NCBI RefSeq assembly: GCF_032362555.1
Contig: NC_083524.1
Coordinates: 9,348,001 to 9,412,000, forward strand
Direction of reading: 5' to 3'
Length of the DNA stretch: 64,000 nucleotides
From: Amyelois transitella
Taxonomy: Eukaryota; Arthropoda; Insecta; Lepidoptera; Pyralidae
Below the pieces are notes generated by a model, which had not been told where the DNA came from, did not search any database, and saw only the letters and a program-made list of their open reading frames with translations. Below, piece by piece: positions 1 through 11,300 of this stretch. Made by a program: the position numbers and the translations under genes. Numbering within the stretch: the stretch's first letter is position 1; the number at the start of each line of letters is the position of its first letter.

Positions 1-235
1 GGGAAAGGTCGGAGTGGGAAGACCTAGACGAACGTATCTTGATCAAATTAAGGACGTCCTGGTAAAGGGTCAGGTCAAAAGTACCCGAAACCGCCGAGCT
101 TGTATGAAGAGAGTTATGAATGTGGACGAAGCGAAAGAAGTATGCAGAGATCGTGGCAAGTGGAAAGAGGTAGTCTCTGCCTACCCCTCCGGGAAAGAGG
201 CGTGATTTTATGTATGTATGTATGTATGTATTATA
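1..235 (+). mobile_element. 3' end of a non-LTR retrotransposon (LINE), left-truncated by the window
   Basis: An open frame runs in from the left edge and ends at 203-205 (TGA). The C-terminal stretch (14-205) contains GRPRRTYLDQIKD, KSTRNRRACMKRVMNV, DEAKEVCRDR and SAYPSGKEA. I recognise this as the C-terminal end of reverse-transcriptase proteins that are common in lepidopteran genomes; the clade is not assigned. The stop is followed almost at once by a short tetranucleotide tail of (TATG)n at about 209-231. Two further copies of the same 3' end lie at 3110-3277 (recent, with target-site duplication) and about 29936-30050 (old, frame decayed). Confidence 0.8.
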
Positions 236-1441
236 CAAAATAAACACCACTCGGAATTATCGCAAACTACCTGCGAAACACAAAAAAAGAAAACAAACTC
301 ACCACAGTATCACGATCCCTGGGTACACAATTAATTAATCATCAGAAATTTAAACCACTGAATCTCACTCTCACTCACTAATTAGTGCGTAACTTAAGTT
401 ACGACGCGCGTCAAATGTTTCGTGTTCGTAAAGCGAGCGAGTTCGTTGCGAGTCGCGGTACGGGCGTGCTGTCGGCGCGGGCGCGGCGTGCGTTATGACA
501 ACAAGGCATGCATCGCTGGTCGCATCGCATGGCACGCGGCTGCAGCGCCAGCGGACTAGTCCGGGGTCCAATCTTCTTTAGGGTTTGTTCTATTTCTAAC
601 TGGTCTCATATCAGGGAATTATTGCCACCTTTTTATGTTGATCGCGGTCACAAGTGCACCCCGGGCTCGTCTCATCAGTGGTGTGGATATAATCGGGACT
701 AGACTAATCAGGAGGTTAAGTTCGTAATTTTCTGAAAACTGGATGGAACAGTAACCCAGGCGTGGAAATTTTCGGGTTTTGACGAACTAAATAATACGAT
801 TGGTTTAATATAGATATTTACAGGTTTATTCAGTCATTAATCAAGCTATCTGGCTAAGCGTGGTATTAGAATCTTGTGTAAGCACTTATATAAAACTACT
901 TTTACAATGTAAGATTAAAAAATTGCAATCTGTACAAAAATTTATAAGTAGATCCCGAACTATACATTAACTGACTTAAAACTTGACTGATGGATTCATT
1001 CATTGAAAAAAAAAACTAAGTTCATATTGCGGAACGTTCGGCAAGCAGGGGTAAGGATTTTAACTTTTACATGCTTGCTTGTAATCTTTTATTCATGACG
1101 TCATCATCCGTCAAGCCTGAACCTATTTTTCAGTCTACCCCTTCTGCTTGGATCCAAAAGAACACAAAAGAGTAAGTTCCCTAGATAGCCTGTAAACTTC
1201 CACTGTGCTAAACATAAAAAGAGTCCCAAGATTTGACCTAAGCATTATGCACAAAAATGGGCACTACTGTGTTTTACTTCAACAATAATTAATTATTGAA
1301 ACGTATTATAATCAATACCCCCAATAAACCATCCAGTTGAACCCTTTAGTCTTTTCGAGATTGTTGGTTCTGCCTATGTAAGTGATAAAAACTTGATGTA
1401 CTTATATGTTTACTTGTGTAAATGTTGAGATTTTCATTACA
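236..1441. other. Gene-free stretch with a CpG-rich patch
   Basis: No supported gene. Positions about 395-560 form a CpG-rich island with many CGCG words in otherwise AT-rich DNA. It could be the promoter or 5' exon of a gene lying to the left, but no splice-flanked exon or conserved protein motif was found, so this is only a possibility. Confidence 0.4.
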
Positions 1442-1737
1442 AACAAAGACATAAGACATAAGTGCCGTGTGGTTCCCGGCACCAATTCAAAAAAGAATAG
1501 GACCACTCCATCTCTTTCCCATGGATGTCGTAAAAGGCGACTAAGGGATAGGCTTACAAACTTGGGATTCTTTTTTAGGCGATGGGCTAGCAACCTGTCA
1601 CTAGTTGAATCTCAATTCTATCGTTAAGCCAAATAGCTGAACGTGGCCATTCAGTCTTTTCAAGACTGTTGGCTCTGTCTACCCCGCAAAGGATATAGAC
1701 GTGACCATATGTATGTATGTATGTAACAAAGACATAA
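1442..1737 (+). mobile_element. SINE-A, full copy with target-site duplication
   Basis: This is the reference copy of the most abundant repeat in the window, called SINE-A here. It starts just upstream of GTGCCGTGTGGTTCCCGGCAC, whose ends (GTGCCG/CGGCAC) can pair as a small 5' hairpin. It continues through blocks such as GTCGTAAAAGGCGACTAAGG and GGCGATGGGCTAGCAACCTG and ends in (ATGT)n. The 13-bp sequence AACAAAGACATAA flanks it at 1442-1454 and 1725-1737, as expected of a target-site duplication from reverse-transcription-driven insertion. No clear tRNA A/B boxes are visible, so the promoter ancestry is unknown. Confidence 0.85.
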
Positions 1738-3096
1738 CATCAAAAATATAATATACTAATACCCTAACATACACACGTCTTTTCTGTCGCTATCCCACTA
1801 ATTGCGGTTACCGCGACCGCGGTTGCGACCAGGATCTACCCAGGATGCACTACACATCGATATCCTGACAGAAGGTTCTCACGCTATATTCTTTTGCGGT
1901 TATATGTTCCTTACTATGAGTTGGAGACTGGTATACTTATGTGAATTTTACATGCTGTAAAAAGTATAACAAAATATGGGTGGCAACATATATAAAAAGT
2001 CTCAAAATTCTGGTTGAACTCGATATGTAGTTAGTACTACATTGTACAGTAAACAGAGTCAATTATCATATATGTAATTCGAAAGCACTTTTTTTTAAAT
2101 CAACATTATTTTTTTAGATGTATGACCTAATTTATAGATAAAGCGAAGACACCTTTTCCTTGATATACTTTTACAATCAGCGCGGTACTAGAAGCAGTCG
2201 ACAATTTATGTATTTCTCCGCTACGAGATCATGGTAACATACGAGTATTTTTTTATTTATTATACGAGTACCTATGTCTTAATCGAAATTCTGTCATTAA
2301 GCCATCTACCTAACCGTGGTCTATGAGTAACATGTGTAAGTAGGTATATAATACGGGTAAATCAATGTATTTTGAATTAATATCATTATATTCCCGCCAT
2401 AATGCAGTGGGGCACGGATAAACAGAAATTCCCCATGAATTCCCTGGTGGGTAAAGATGTCGAGTGTGCGGGTTTATAAAATTTGAACTACAATACAAAG
2501 CCACAGACTAATTTAACTTGACCACAATTCCCCATGTTATGAAGTTACCATCTTAAAGTCCAAACCATTGTTTTGTGATCTTGTTGCACCAATGACGTGG
2601 GTTCGATTCCCACGGCACTGCCATTGTAAATAACGATTGTCGTCACATTCAAGATGATATACACAGATGTGTAAGTCACACGTCCGTCAAAACAAATATT
2701 GTATGTGTGTGAAATTGATCCCACTGCAAAAATATGAAATGACTGACAAATAATATTCTATTCTAGCTATAGTCCGCGACTTCTTTCACTGAAAAAGCTG
2801 ACCCCCTGTATTGTCCCTTAAAGGGGTGGGGAAGTATTTTTATTAACCACTTCTTAAGTTGTACCAAGTCCAATACATCTGAAAAAACCGCATTGAAATC
2901 AGAGCAATAGTTTTAGCGTGTAACGAGTACAAACATACAGAGAGACGGACAGACAATGACAGAAGTATTTAAAAATTATATTATGGCTTCTTTTTTACTT
3001 ATAAAGATCCCCATATCGATATTTTGGTAATATATTTCAAGTACAGACATCGATCAGTTAACTCATTATAATATGTATGGATATGGAATCAGGTCC
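1738..3096. other. Gene-free stretch with a tRNA-like fragment
   Basis: No gene supported. A short tRNA-like T-arm lies at about 2596-2622 (GACGTGGGTTCGATTCCCAC, containing a B-box GGTTCGATTCC) without a matching acceptor stem or anticodon arm. It is best read as a decayed tRNA-derived SINE fragment. The remainder is AT-rich with no open frame resembling a protein. Confidence 0.45.
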
Positions 3097-3290
3097 TAAG
3101 TGTAATTTGTCCTGGTAAAGGGTCAGGTCAAAAGTACCCGAAACCGCCGAGCTTGCATGAAGAGAGTTATGAATGTGGATGAAGCGAAGGAAGTATGCAG
3201 AGATCGTGGCAATTGGAAAGAGGTAGTCTCCGCCTACCCCTCCGGGAAAGAGGCGTGATTTTATGTATGTATGTATGTAAGTGTAATTTG
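3097..3290 (+). mobile_element. 5'-truncated LINE insertion with 13-bp target-site duplication
   Basis: The sequence from 3110 to 3277 is a near-identical copy of the last part of the LINE at 1-235, including the final coding stretch, TGA stop and (TATG)n tail. TAAGTGTAATTTG occurs immediately before it (3097-3109) and immediately after it (3278-3290). A severely 5'-truncated, short-tailed copy bounded by a target-site duplication is the product expected of target-primed reverse transcription, and the close identity to the first copy suggests recent activity. Confidence 0.9.
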
Positions 3291-3560
3291 CAGACTGGAC
3301 GAAATGGAAAGATAAATGTTGGAAGGCGGACCTCAGGCCCGAAGGCGGTATGGCTGAAAGGAGCACATATGATGATGAAGCCCGGGAAAACGTGAAAGAA
3401 TTCGGTATATCTCAGACTAATATAACAGATAAGTTTTACTTCCCGGATGAGGATTTAAAAATAAATTAAAGAAGCATATTTTTACATTGAATGAAAAAAA
3501 AACTTTTAAATTTTAAATATCAATAAAGAGACGGATGTATGAAGGAAGTTATAATTAAGT
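3291..3560. other. Gene-free AT-rich stretch
   Basis: Positions 3291-3400 continue the DNA that the LINE copy interrupted and carry a short open frame with no recognised motif. I see nothing else that can be named here. Confidence 0.4.
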
Positions 3561-3724
3561 AAAATACTCAAAAAAAGACATCAACGAGCCCAAATCAACT
3601 CGTCAAATTTCATAACAATTTGAACAATTGAATTTTGTAATTCATCATGCCCTGGCCGGGATTCGAACCCGGGACCTCCGGTGTCACAGACAAGAAGCGT
3701 ACTACCGCTGCGCCACAGAGGTCG
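3560..3724 (-). mobile_element. tRNA-derived SINE
   Basis: Read on the minus strand, a tRNA-like head runs from about 3724 down to 3648. It has an A-box-like TGGCGCAGCGGTAGTACGC, a B-box (GGGTTCGAATCCC) and a closing GGCCAGGGCATGATG. The same head occurs on the plus strand at 10157-10231. The tail differs between the two copies and has no CCA or mature acceptor stem. The shared head followed by unrelated-looking 3' parts suggests two SINE subfamilies with a common tRNA-derived promoter. Confidence 0.7.
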
Positions 3725-3726
3725 TA

Positions 3727-4020
3727 AAATATTAAAACAAATGGCTCCTCACATTGCTACTATATTTTTCTTCGATAAAATTCGCTTTAATTGATACGCA
3801 AATTGTACCCTAATTTCTCCTTTATGTTATAAATGAATGCCAGTGAAGTGGTCACCCCGTCTGACAGGTGTGCGTGGCGGCGCCGGCGCGGTGCCGGACA
3901 TCCGTAGAATTAGCAGCCCCATACGAGTACGATACCGGGGTTCCATTACAACTGCGTTAAACAAGGATAATTTACCTTGCCTTGATTTATTACTAAATTT
4001 AGCTTCATTTAAATCTAGTG
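3727..4020. other. Gene-free stretch with a GC-rich patch
   Basis: Positions 3838-3940 are GC-rich and open in the plus frame, but the frame runs on into the SINE copy at 4022. No splice context or recognised motif was found. Confidence 0.35.
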
Positions 4021-4021
4021 C

Positions 4022-4282
4022 AGTTTGGTTGCCGGCACCAATAGAAAAAAGAATAGGACCATTCCAACTCTTTCCTATTGATGTCGTAGAAGATGACTAA
4101 GGGGCAGGCTAATAAACTGATATTCTTCTTTAAGGCGATAGGTTAGCAACCTGTCGCTATTTCAATCTCAATTCTATAATTAAGCCAAACAGCTACACGT
4201 AGCCTTGCGGTATTTTCAAGACTGTTGGCTCTGTCTACCCCACAAGGGATAGGTACAATCGTGGTAATATTTATGTATGTCT
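4022..4282 (+). mobile_element. SINE-A copy
   Basis: A diverged plus-strand SINE-A. Its 5' block (TTGCCGGCACCAATAG), the shared GTCGTAGAAGATGACTAAGG block, the GTTAGCAACCTGTCGC block and a 3' ATGTATGT remnant are all recognisable. Confidence 0.8.
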
Positions 4283-4284
4283 TT

Positions 4285-5011
4285 ACTATATCACGTATTA
4301 AATTTCTTTAAAAAAGCTTATTTTCAGTTCCATAAAAACTTCCTAACTTTTCCAATTTCCACTCAAAACTTCACGGTAACGATGCCCCATTAAAAATCCA
4401 CCGACACTGCACAGATTCAATATCAATTTGGCAAGCTGTCAGCCCTCTCTATAATTCAGCGACCTGCGCCTCCCGCCCGCTGCCTCCCGTCGCGTCCCGA
4501 CCGCAATGCAGACTTATAGTGTCCCGGTTGTATTCCCGAGTTTTGTAGGGTTAGCAGGTATTTCGAATATTAGAAAAAGGGTATATAATATACGGAACAA
4601 TCACAGACTGCCCTCTAAGTAACTTCAAGATGATCTTTAAAAATAGGTATAATGTAGCTTTAAAAGAAATACTTACAATAAATAATAGGGAGTAAGTACT
4701 TTAGGTGACTATGGCTAAGGGGCTTTCCCAAGCAAGTACTTTGGAGCCATACAGCGTATATTTAATATACATATATAGATATAGAGATCTCATTGTCCTC
4801 CTTATTATTTAGGGTTAACAATAATAATAAAAAATAGTTGCTAAAAGATCAACTATTTTTTTAAACACATCATGTGTATTTTTACACATGTGACTTCAGT
4901 CAAAGAAAGCAGTAAGGATTTCGTCATATTTAGCAAGTAGCTTGTGTGCAATAGACCTCACGGACTATAAAATTTACAATTTCAACACGAAGAAGGCGCT
5001 TTTTTAAAGCA
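4285..5011. other. Gene-free AT-rich stretch with a short hairpin
   Basis: No gene seen. An 11-bp inverted repeat AAAAATAGTTG/CAACTATTTTT with a 9-nt loop lies at about 4830-4860. Confidence 0.4.
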
Positions 5012-5314
5012 TATTACGAATTACGGGGTAGACAAAGCCAACAGTCTCACAAAGACTGATTGGACACGTTAAGCTATATGGCTTGAAGATGGAATTGAGA
5101 TTCAAATAGTGACAGATTGCTAGCTTGCTAGCCCATCCTACAAGAAGAATATCAAGCGTAAAAGCCTATCCTTTAGTCGCCTTTTACGACATCTATGAGA
5201 AAGAGAGGAAGTGGTCCTATTCTAAAGTAACATGAACCACACGGCTCTGTCTACTCCGTAATAAGGAATAAAGACGTGATAGTATTGTGTGTATGTATAT
5301 ATTACGAATAACGG
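5012..5314 (+). mobile_element. SINE-A copy with internal 5' inversion (twin-priming structure)
   Basis: A minus-oriented SINE-A segment (about 5024-5240, from GGGGTAGACAAAGCC to the inverted 5' end GAACCACACGG) is joined directly to a plus-oriented 3' end (about 5241-5299, from CTCTGTCTACTCCG to GTGTATGTATA). The whole unit is flanked by TATTACGAATTACGG (5012-5026) and TATTACGAATAACGG (5300-5314), a 15-bp direct repeat with one mismatch. A single duplication around an inverted 5' part plus an upright 3' part is the signature described for twin priming in LINE-mobilised elements. Confidence 0.7.
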
Positions 5315-6019
5315 AAATATTTTGATCATGCAACCCTTAGACGCTGACCGCCCTCAGTCCACAGCTCCGAGAAACAGGCCGCCTCTTAACCCTGTTCCTG
5401 AAAGCCTATTCGCATCCGATGAAAGGCACGTTTAACCTCCACGTCTCAAATGGGACAGTTTTCTGTTTGACTGGGACAAGTAGGTGACAAACTTAAACCT
5501 ACATGACTTTATATCTGTAGGTATGCTTTTGTTGCTGTAAGAGCTTTTTTATTTAATTAAATGTATCCTCTCTCCCTTCTTTCAATCACAAATATTTCAG
5601 GAATTCAAAATATATGTTGAAGTAGGTTTTATTAAGAATTCTATGCGTAAACGAAAATAATATCTAGAATGTTTTATTATATGTGAATTTCATTTTCCAC
5701 TAATTTATTTAACTTCTAGACCGGTCTTTGTCGCATCAAATGAGATGTACTTAATAAGGAAGATGACATTTTATGTTATATTTAATTGCGATTACCAGTA
5801 CGTAAACAATTAACACGCGAGTGCTAAGACGCAATTTTTGCAGTGTGGGCGCGAAGTGACACTTTATGGTGTTATATTTATTTAAATAATAATTACTGAT
5901 TGCTTTAGTTTTAGAATTATATTTTGCATTAGATATAGAAGGTGCGTTCTAGATCAGGGCCTCACGCTTCTTTTTTTTTAAATAAAATCTTATTTTAAAA
6001 TGTGCCAGATGATTTGGAC
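5315..6019. other. Gene-free AT-rich stretch
   Basis: No open frame, RNA gene or recognised repeat could be supported. Confidence 0.4.
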
Positions 6020-6207
6020 ATACATATATACATACATATGGTCACGTCTATATCCCTTGTGGGATAGACAGAGCCAACAGTCTTAAAAAGCCTGATAGGC
6101 CACGGTCAATTTGGCTTAATGATAGAATTGAGATTCAAATAGGGACAGGTTGCTAGCTCATCGCCTAAAAATAAGGATCTCAAGTTTGTAAGCCTTTTTT
6201 TTACAAT
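6020..6207 (-). mobile_element. SINE-A copy, 5' part missing
   Basis: Minus-strand SINE-A from its 3' tail (CATACATATGGTCACGTC on the plus strand) to the AAGTTTGTAAGCC block, where the match stops. Confidence 0.8.
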
Positions 6208-6209
6208 TA

Positions 6210-7427
6210 AGGTAGTGTTTCACCCAAAATAATTTACTCATATAAGACGATTGCTAGATTATGATAATTTCGACGTCCCCATCGTAGAACTATTGGTCTA
6301 GTGATAAGAGCAATCGACTTTCACGTCGTAGTAACCAGTTCCAGCAATTGATAGTTTTGTTGATTTATGGTTTTTATGACGTCCTCCGACGATCCTCGAT
6401 TTTAGGTATCTTAACCAGAGTACCATTGCTAAATAGTAAACTTATTGATAAAATTGCAGATTATACTAACAGGGCAACTTTGCATGGAATAAGCTTTATC
6501 TATTAAAATAAAGTAAAAATCTTTTTACACAAACTATGTAAATCTGGAGTATTTTATGTTCTTTCTAGGCGTTATAACTCTATAGCTATCATAATAGTCA
6601 TCTCCTCATCAGTAATGGTAATATATCTAATAAAACATGGTGGTTCCTGTTGCGCCCGCGCAGCGCTCCACCGTGTGGGATTGTTTACAATCGATTAATA
6701 ATTGCTCCTATTTGCAATAACTGCATGCAATTATAGTATGCATTAATAACGATTCTATACCTAACGATTTTATAGGTTTTCTGTCTATAATCCCGGATTT
6801 TCGTACGGCCGTTAGAGTTCTGGATCAAAAACAAGGTTACGTACGTGGGTCGGTACAACATTGAACGAAATTGATCATAATTAATTAAAATAATGTAGCA
6901 TTCTTCAGTAAACTATTGATAAAATACTCTGTCTTTCGGCGTTTTTTTACCATCGTAGGTACGTACCGTCGAGCGATTCAAAACGAACGAAAAAGAAACT
7001 TCTTACTTCTCTTAGTTAGCGACGTAAGAAATATGATGCAGTTTTTATTAAAATAGAAATTGTTCGCAAAACATACACACTATACAGGTGAAATTACTAA
7101 AAGTTCATGTCAATAGGGCGTAAAGAGACGCGTAGCGACGTCGCGGGCTGTTCCCTGCGTGACCCCGCACGACCTCCCGTGACCAGCCCTTATTGCCTGC
7201 TAAATGAGGTCACAGGTGCTTGATGACATTAGCAGAATGTTAGGTCGATAAATGATTTCATGGAAGGATGTAAGTATGTTGAACGGCAAACATTATTATT
7301 CTCGTGACGGTAGATATGATGACGATGTTTACCCTCACCGTTAAAATTAAATACCTAATTTAATTTATTTATTAATATCTTAATTATTTTTTTCATGAAA
7401 AAAGTAATTTGCCGTAGAAACCTATAT
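6210..7427. other. Gene-free AT-rich stretch
   Basis: No gene supported. A weak tRNA-like patch at about 6293-6355 lacks pairable stems. A moderately GC-rich patch lies at 7117-7215 with no open frame of note. Confidence 0.35.
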
Positions 7428-7562
7428 TTACTAGCAACCTGTCACGAACAAGACTCAAACAGTCTTGATTCGATCGTCAAGCCGTGCAGCTAGACATGGC
7501 CTTTCAGTCTGTGAAACTGTTGGCTCTGTTTACCCCGTAAGGGATAAAGACGTGATAATATT
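7428..7562 (+). mobile_element. SINE-A fragment
   Basis: The 3' half of SINE-A, from CTAGCAACCTGTCAC to GGGATAAAGACGTG, with diverged internal sequence. Confidence 0.7.
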
Positions 7563-7732
7563 AATTTAATAAATTGTATAACTACCTACAATCACACTGA
7601 AACAATGTTGCTCTTGAAATACTTCAGGCGCATGCAGCAGGCGTAGCCCGCGTAGCAGAGATAACTTACGTGTTGCTAAATTTACTTGATTGCAAATGAC
7701 TAGCAAGTAAATATTATTGATACGGTGTACAT

Positions 7733-7771
7733 TTCAAGAAGGGTATACCTGTTTGGTATACCATTCTTGAA
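7733..7771. repeat. Near-perfect hairpin, 17-bp arms
   Basis: TTCAAGAAGGGTATACC and its inverted copy GGTATACCATTCTTGAA are separated by 5 nt, with one mismatched pair. It lies upstream of eIF2D and belongs to the class of short-loop inverted repeats described in the findings. Confidence 0.85.
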
Positions 7772-8338
7772 AAATGGTGTGCCATGGTTCATATTCGTAA
7801 CTTAATTTTAATTTACGCACTTCAAGCAATAAGGGACCGTATTTCTTTGCAGGTGACTGTTATTACTGTTACATAAGTTTGATTTCGTATCAATGCTTTT
7901 ACGGTGAGGGAAAACACCGTGACCTGCACATTTAGGCAATGCGTTATTTATCATATTAGGTAGTTTCCCCTGCAAAGATTGCGGAGGTCAGACGGGACGG
8001 GAGTTTCTTTATGTCAACAACTAAAGCCAAACCTGCCATAACCAGTTCCAGAAACATGGGACATTTTACTGAAAGATGGGCACTTCCATGGATGGCTGCT
8101 TAAGAGTACCAACTTAAGTCAATGGCTTGCCTGAAAATTTAAAAAGGAAAACCGGTAATGGACTTTTACTTGACATTTTTTTTCTGTGGTTATGACAATG
8201 TCACAGGTACATGTCATTGTCATGTCGTCATCGTAACACCGCAAATAGCATGCAATGGTGCAAAAAGAATTTCTAATGGAAAATCATAAATAAAAACGAA
8301 TCATTTCACAATCGTTGCACACTGCAACTACTATCACA

Positions 8339-11300
8339 ATGTTCTCAAAAGCCTACAAGCTTAAATCGAACAGCACGTTGAAGAATTCTGAAAAGTACGG
8401 CACTTTTCTGTCAACGTTTTTTTTCGTTTCGTATTTGTGCATTTTTAAAGAATTGTGTCTTTGTTTGTAGGAAACATCTTGTTCTAAGGATACAGGATGA
8501 ATTTTCAAATGTGTCTGAAGAAAAGGTGAAGGAATTGGTGCCCGTAAAATCGAGTACTATTTGCATGAAGTTGACCCTTCACTCTGGGGACACTGTTGGT
8601 GTTTACGCCGTGGATGGTATTCCTGTGCTGATCGAGACCGCAGAGCAACTGGTACCGACTGTATGTGCTCTGTGGAAGGTCCCCGACATGGTACCAATGA
8701 TGACTGTCCACTCTCCAGTTGTACCGAAGGTTAGTAAGTTATATTTCTCATCAAAATTCTAATCATTTTCTACTGAGACTGCTCTCTTACACATAAGTGA
8801 TCAGGCTGTATACATTCTTGCAAATACTTACAAATATAATTTTCTCAAAGTTCAAACCTTTTAACAAGGTTAAAACAAAATTGCACAATATTATTGGATT
8901 ACACAATTTCTGTAAGTGAAGTTTTAGTTCTAAAGAAAGTTCCTACTCCTTCTTTTCATCAGCAGTTTATTATTTGTAATCTGAGAAATAAAAAATTCAT
9001 ACATATGGTCATGTCTATATCCCTTGCAGGGTAGACAGAGCCAACAGTCTTGAAAAGACCATTGGCCATTTTCAGCTATTTGGCTTAATGATAGAATTGA
9101 GATTCAAATAGTGACAGGTTACTAGCCCATTGCCTAAAAAACAATCCCAAGTTTGTAAGCCTATCCCTTAGTCGCCTTTTATGACATCATTGGGAAAGAG
9201 ATGGAGTGGTCCTATTCTTTTCTTAAATTGGTGCCGGGAACCACAAGGCACATAAAAAATATAAATTAACAAATATAAATTTACTTCACAGTTAAAAATA
9301 ATGATAGAATTGAGATTCAAATAGTGACAGGTTGTTAGCCAATCACCTTAAAGTAGAATCCCAAGTTTATAAGCCTATCCCTTAGTCATCTTTTATGACA
9401 TCCATAGAAAAGAGATGGAGTGGTCTATTCATCTAATTCTAATTCATCTCATTAAACCTGTGTTTCAAATTGTAAAGTGTGATAATTGTAATAGGTGTAA
9501 ACCGTTTTTGTCACAATAAATAAATAAATAAAATAAATAAATAAATAAATCTCAATCCTATCATTAAGCCCAATAGCTGAACAGCGCGTTTCAGTTTTTT
9601 TAAGGCTGTTGGTTTTGTCTACCCCACGAGGGATAAAGACATGATTATATAATAATATTATATGACAGTTACAATTTTTCAAATATATATCATTGTGAAA
9701 GTGGAATGTAGCCTTTCAGTTTTTGAGACTGCATGCACTATTTACCCAGTAAGGAATAAAGATGTGAGTGATTAGGCAAATTGCAAACTGGAAGTTTCAC
9801 TTTGTTAAATGTTTTGCTACTTGGACTTCGTTAATCAGGATTCATAAAGGTCCGCAAATGTGGAACTACCACATAGATTTAGACATCTACATCCACAAAT
9901 TATCAATGTGGATTTTCATGTCGATGTCAGTAAGTAACTTACAAGCGGGTAAGGGTGAACTAATAAAATATCAAGTAAAGTTTTGTAAATAAAATTTACA
10001 AAACTTTACTTGATTTACAAATAAAAACCTGCTGTGTAACTGCTTTGATTTAGATCAGGCGGCAAAATAACTCTTTAATAAGTACAATTTTACAGGAAAA
10101 GACACACTCGCGTATGTGAGTTGGCAAAAATCATCGCATTTACCTGCGGATTTGACGGCCTCTGTAGCGCAGCGGTAGTGCGCTTGTCTGTGTCACCGGA
10201 GGTCCCGGGTTCGAATCCCGGCCAGGGCATGATGAGAAACGAACTTTCTCTGATTGGCCTGGGTCTTGGATGTTTATCTATATACGTATTTATAATAAAA
10301 TATAGTATCGTTGAGTTAGTATCTCGTAACACAAGTAGTTTCGAACTTACTTCTTTCTCAATCTGTGTAATTTGTCAAAAAAAAAAAAAAATTTAAAAAG
10401 TCAGCATGCGTAACTACCCTAGTATGTATTTTTCATCACAAGTTTCCTATTTCAGGTACTAGGTGGAGCTTCGGTGTATCTCCCCGGGGTGACGTTGCCG
10501 GCCGGCGGGCTCGGCTTCCCGCAGTTCCGCGCGGGCGCGATCGTAGCGGCCAACACGACGGACAACGCCGCGGCCGCCGTAGTGGGCCGAGCCGTCATGT
10601 CCAGCGGCGATATGTTGCTGAGAGCTGCGTAAGTTACCATGTGAATACGGTTTTATGTTGTACTAGTTTTAAACAGGCTTAGGTTTGTTTTTAATCAATC
10701 AATTAATTTGTAGTAGATTTATGTTTGCTGTTCATAAAAATCATACCATACAAAGGACGAATTTCTCTTGACATAAATAGTTACACACATGTATGTATGT
10801 GCATTTTGTTTCCATATTTGTTTGTTAAATATGTAGTTATTTAGATAAAACTTATAGCGATGTTAGATCTCCACCTTTACAATTGCATCAAATTTCTTTT
10901 AGTCGTTTTTGCATGACGCACGAACAAACATACTTAGGTACTTCCAAAGAGATTAACAATAAATAGAAATATTAACAAAAGATATTATAAAGTGGAAATT
11001 AACCTTCTTACTTATATATTCTCATAATACTTTCAGAGGCACGTGTTTGGAAGCTATCCAAGTGATTGGTGACCAGCTCTGCAAAGACCCCAAGCTGGGC
11101 AAGGTAGAGCGACCCAAACTGGGTCTCCCGGTGTACGGGGACGGTAGCCCGGCAGTGGATCTCGCTGCGGATATTAACCAGGTCAGATACTTATGATCTG
11201 GACTTTTATGCAAATGATAAGATGCTCATGAGTGACTTTTTTTGTTTAAATGTAAAAAAGGCCAATAAATTTATGTTTTGTGAGCAGGTGATGGATGGCC

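Noticed and set aside
3837..4100. An 87-codon plus-strand frame in a GC-rich patch
   Set aside because: Its second half is translated from a SINE-A copy, so the frame is not a single coding unit.
6293..6355. A tRNA-like patch (GGTCTAGTGATAAGAG)
   Set aside because: Only a weak A-box resemblance; no convincing T-arm and no cloverleaf could be drawn.
8000..8338. A further upstream coding exon of eIF2D
   Set aside because: The ATG at 8339 already gives the family's N terminus, so anything upstream would be 5' UTR.
10157..10231. A plus-strand tRNA gene
   Set aside because: A and B boxes are present but there is no pairable acceptor stem, and the head is followed by a SINE tail and poly-A. The same head recurs on the minus strand at about 3648-3724.
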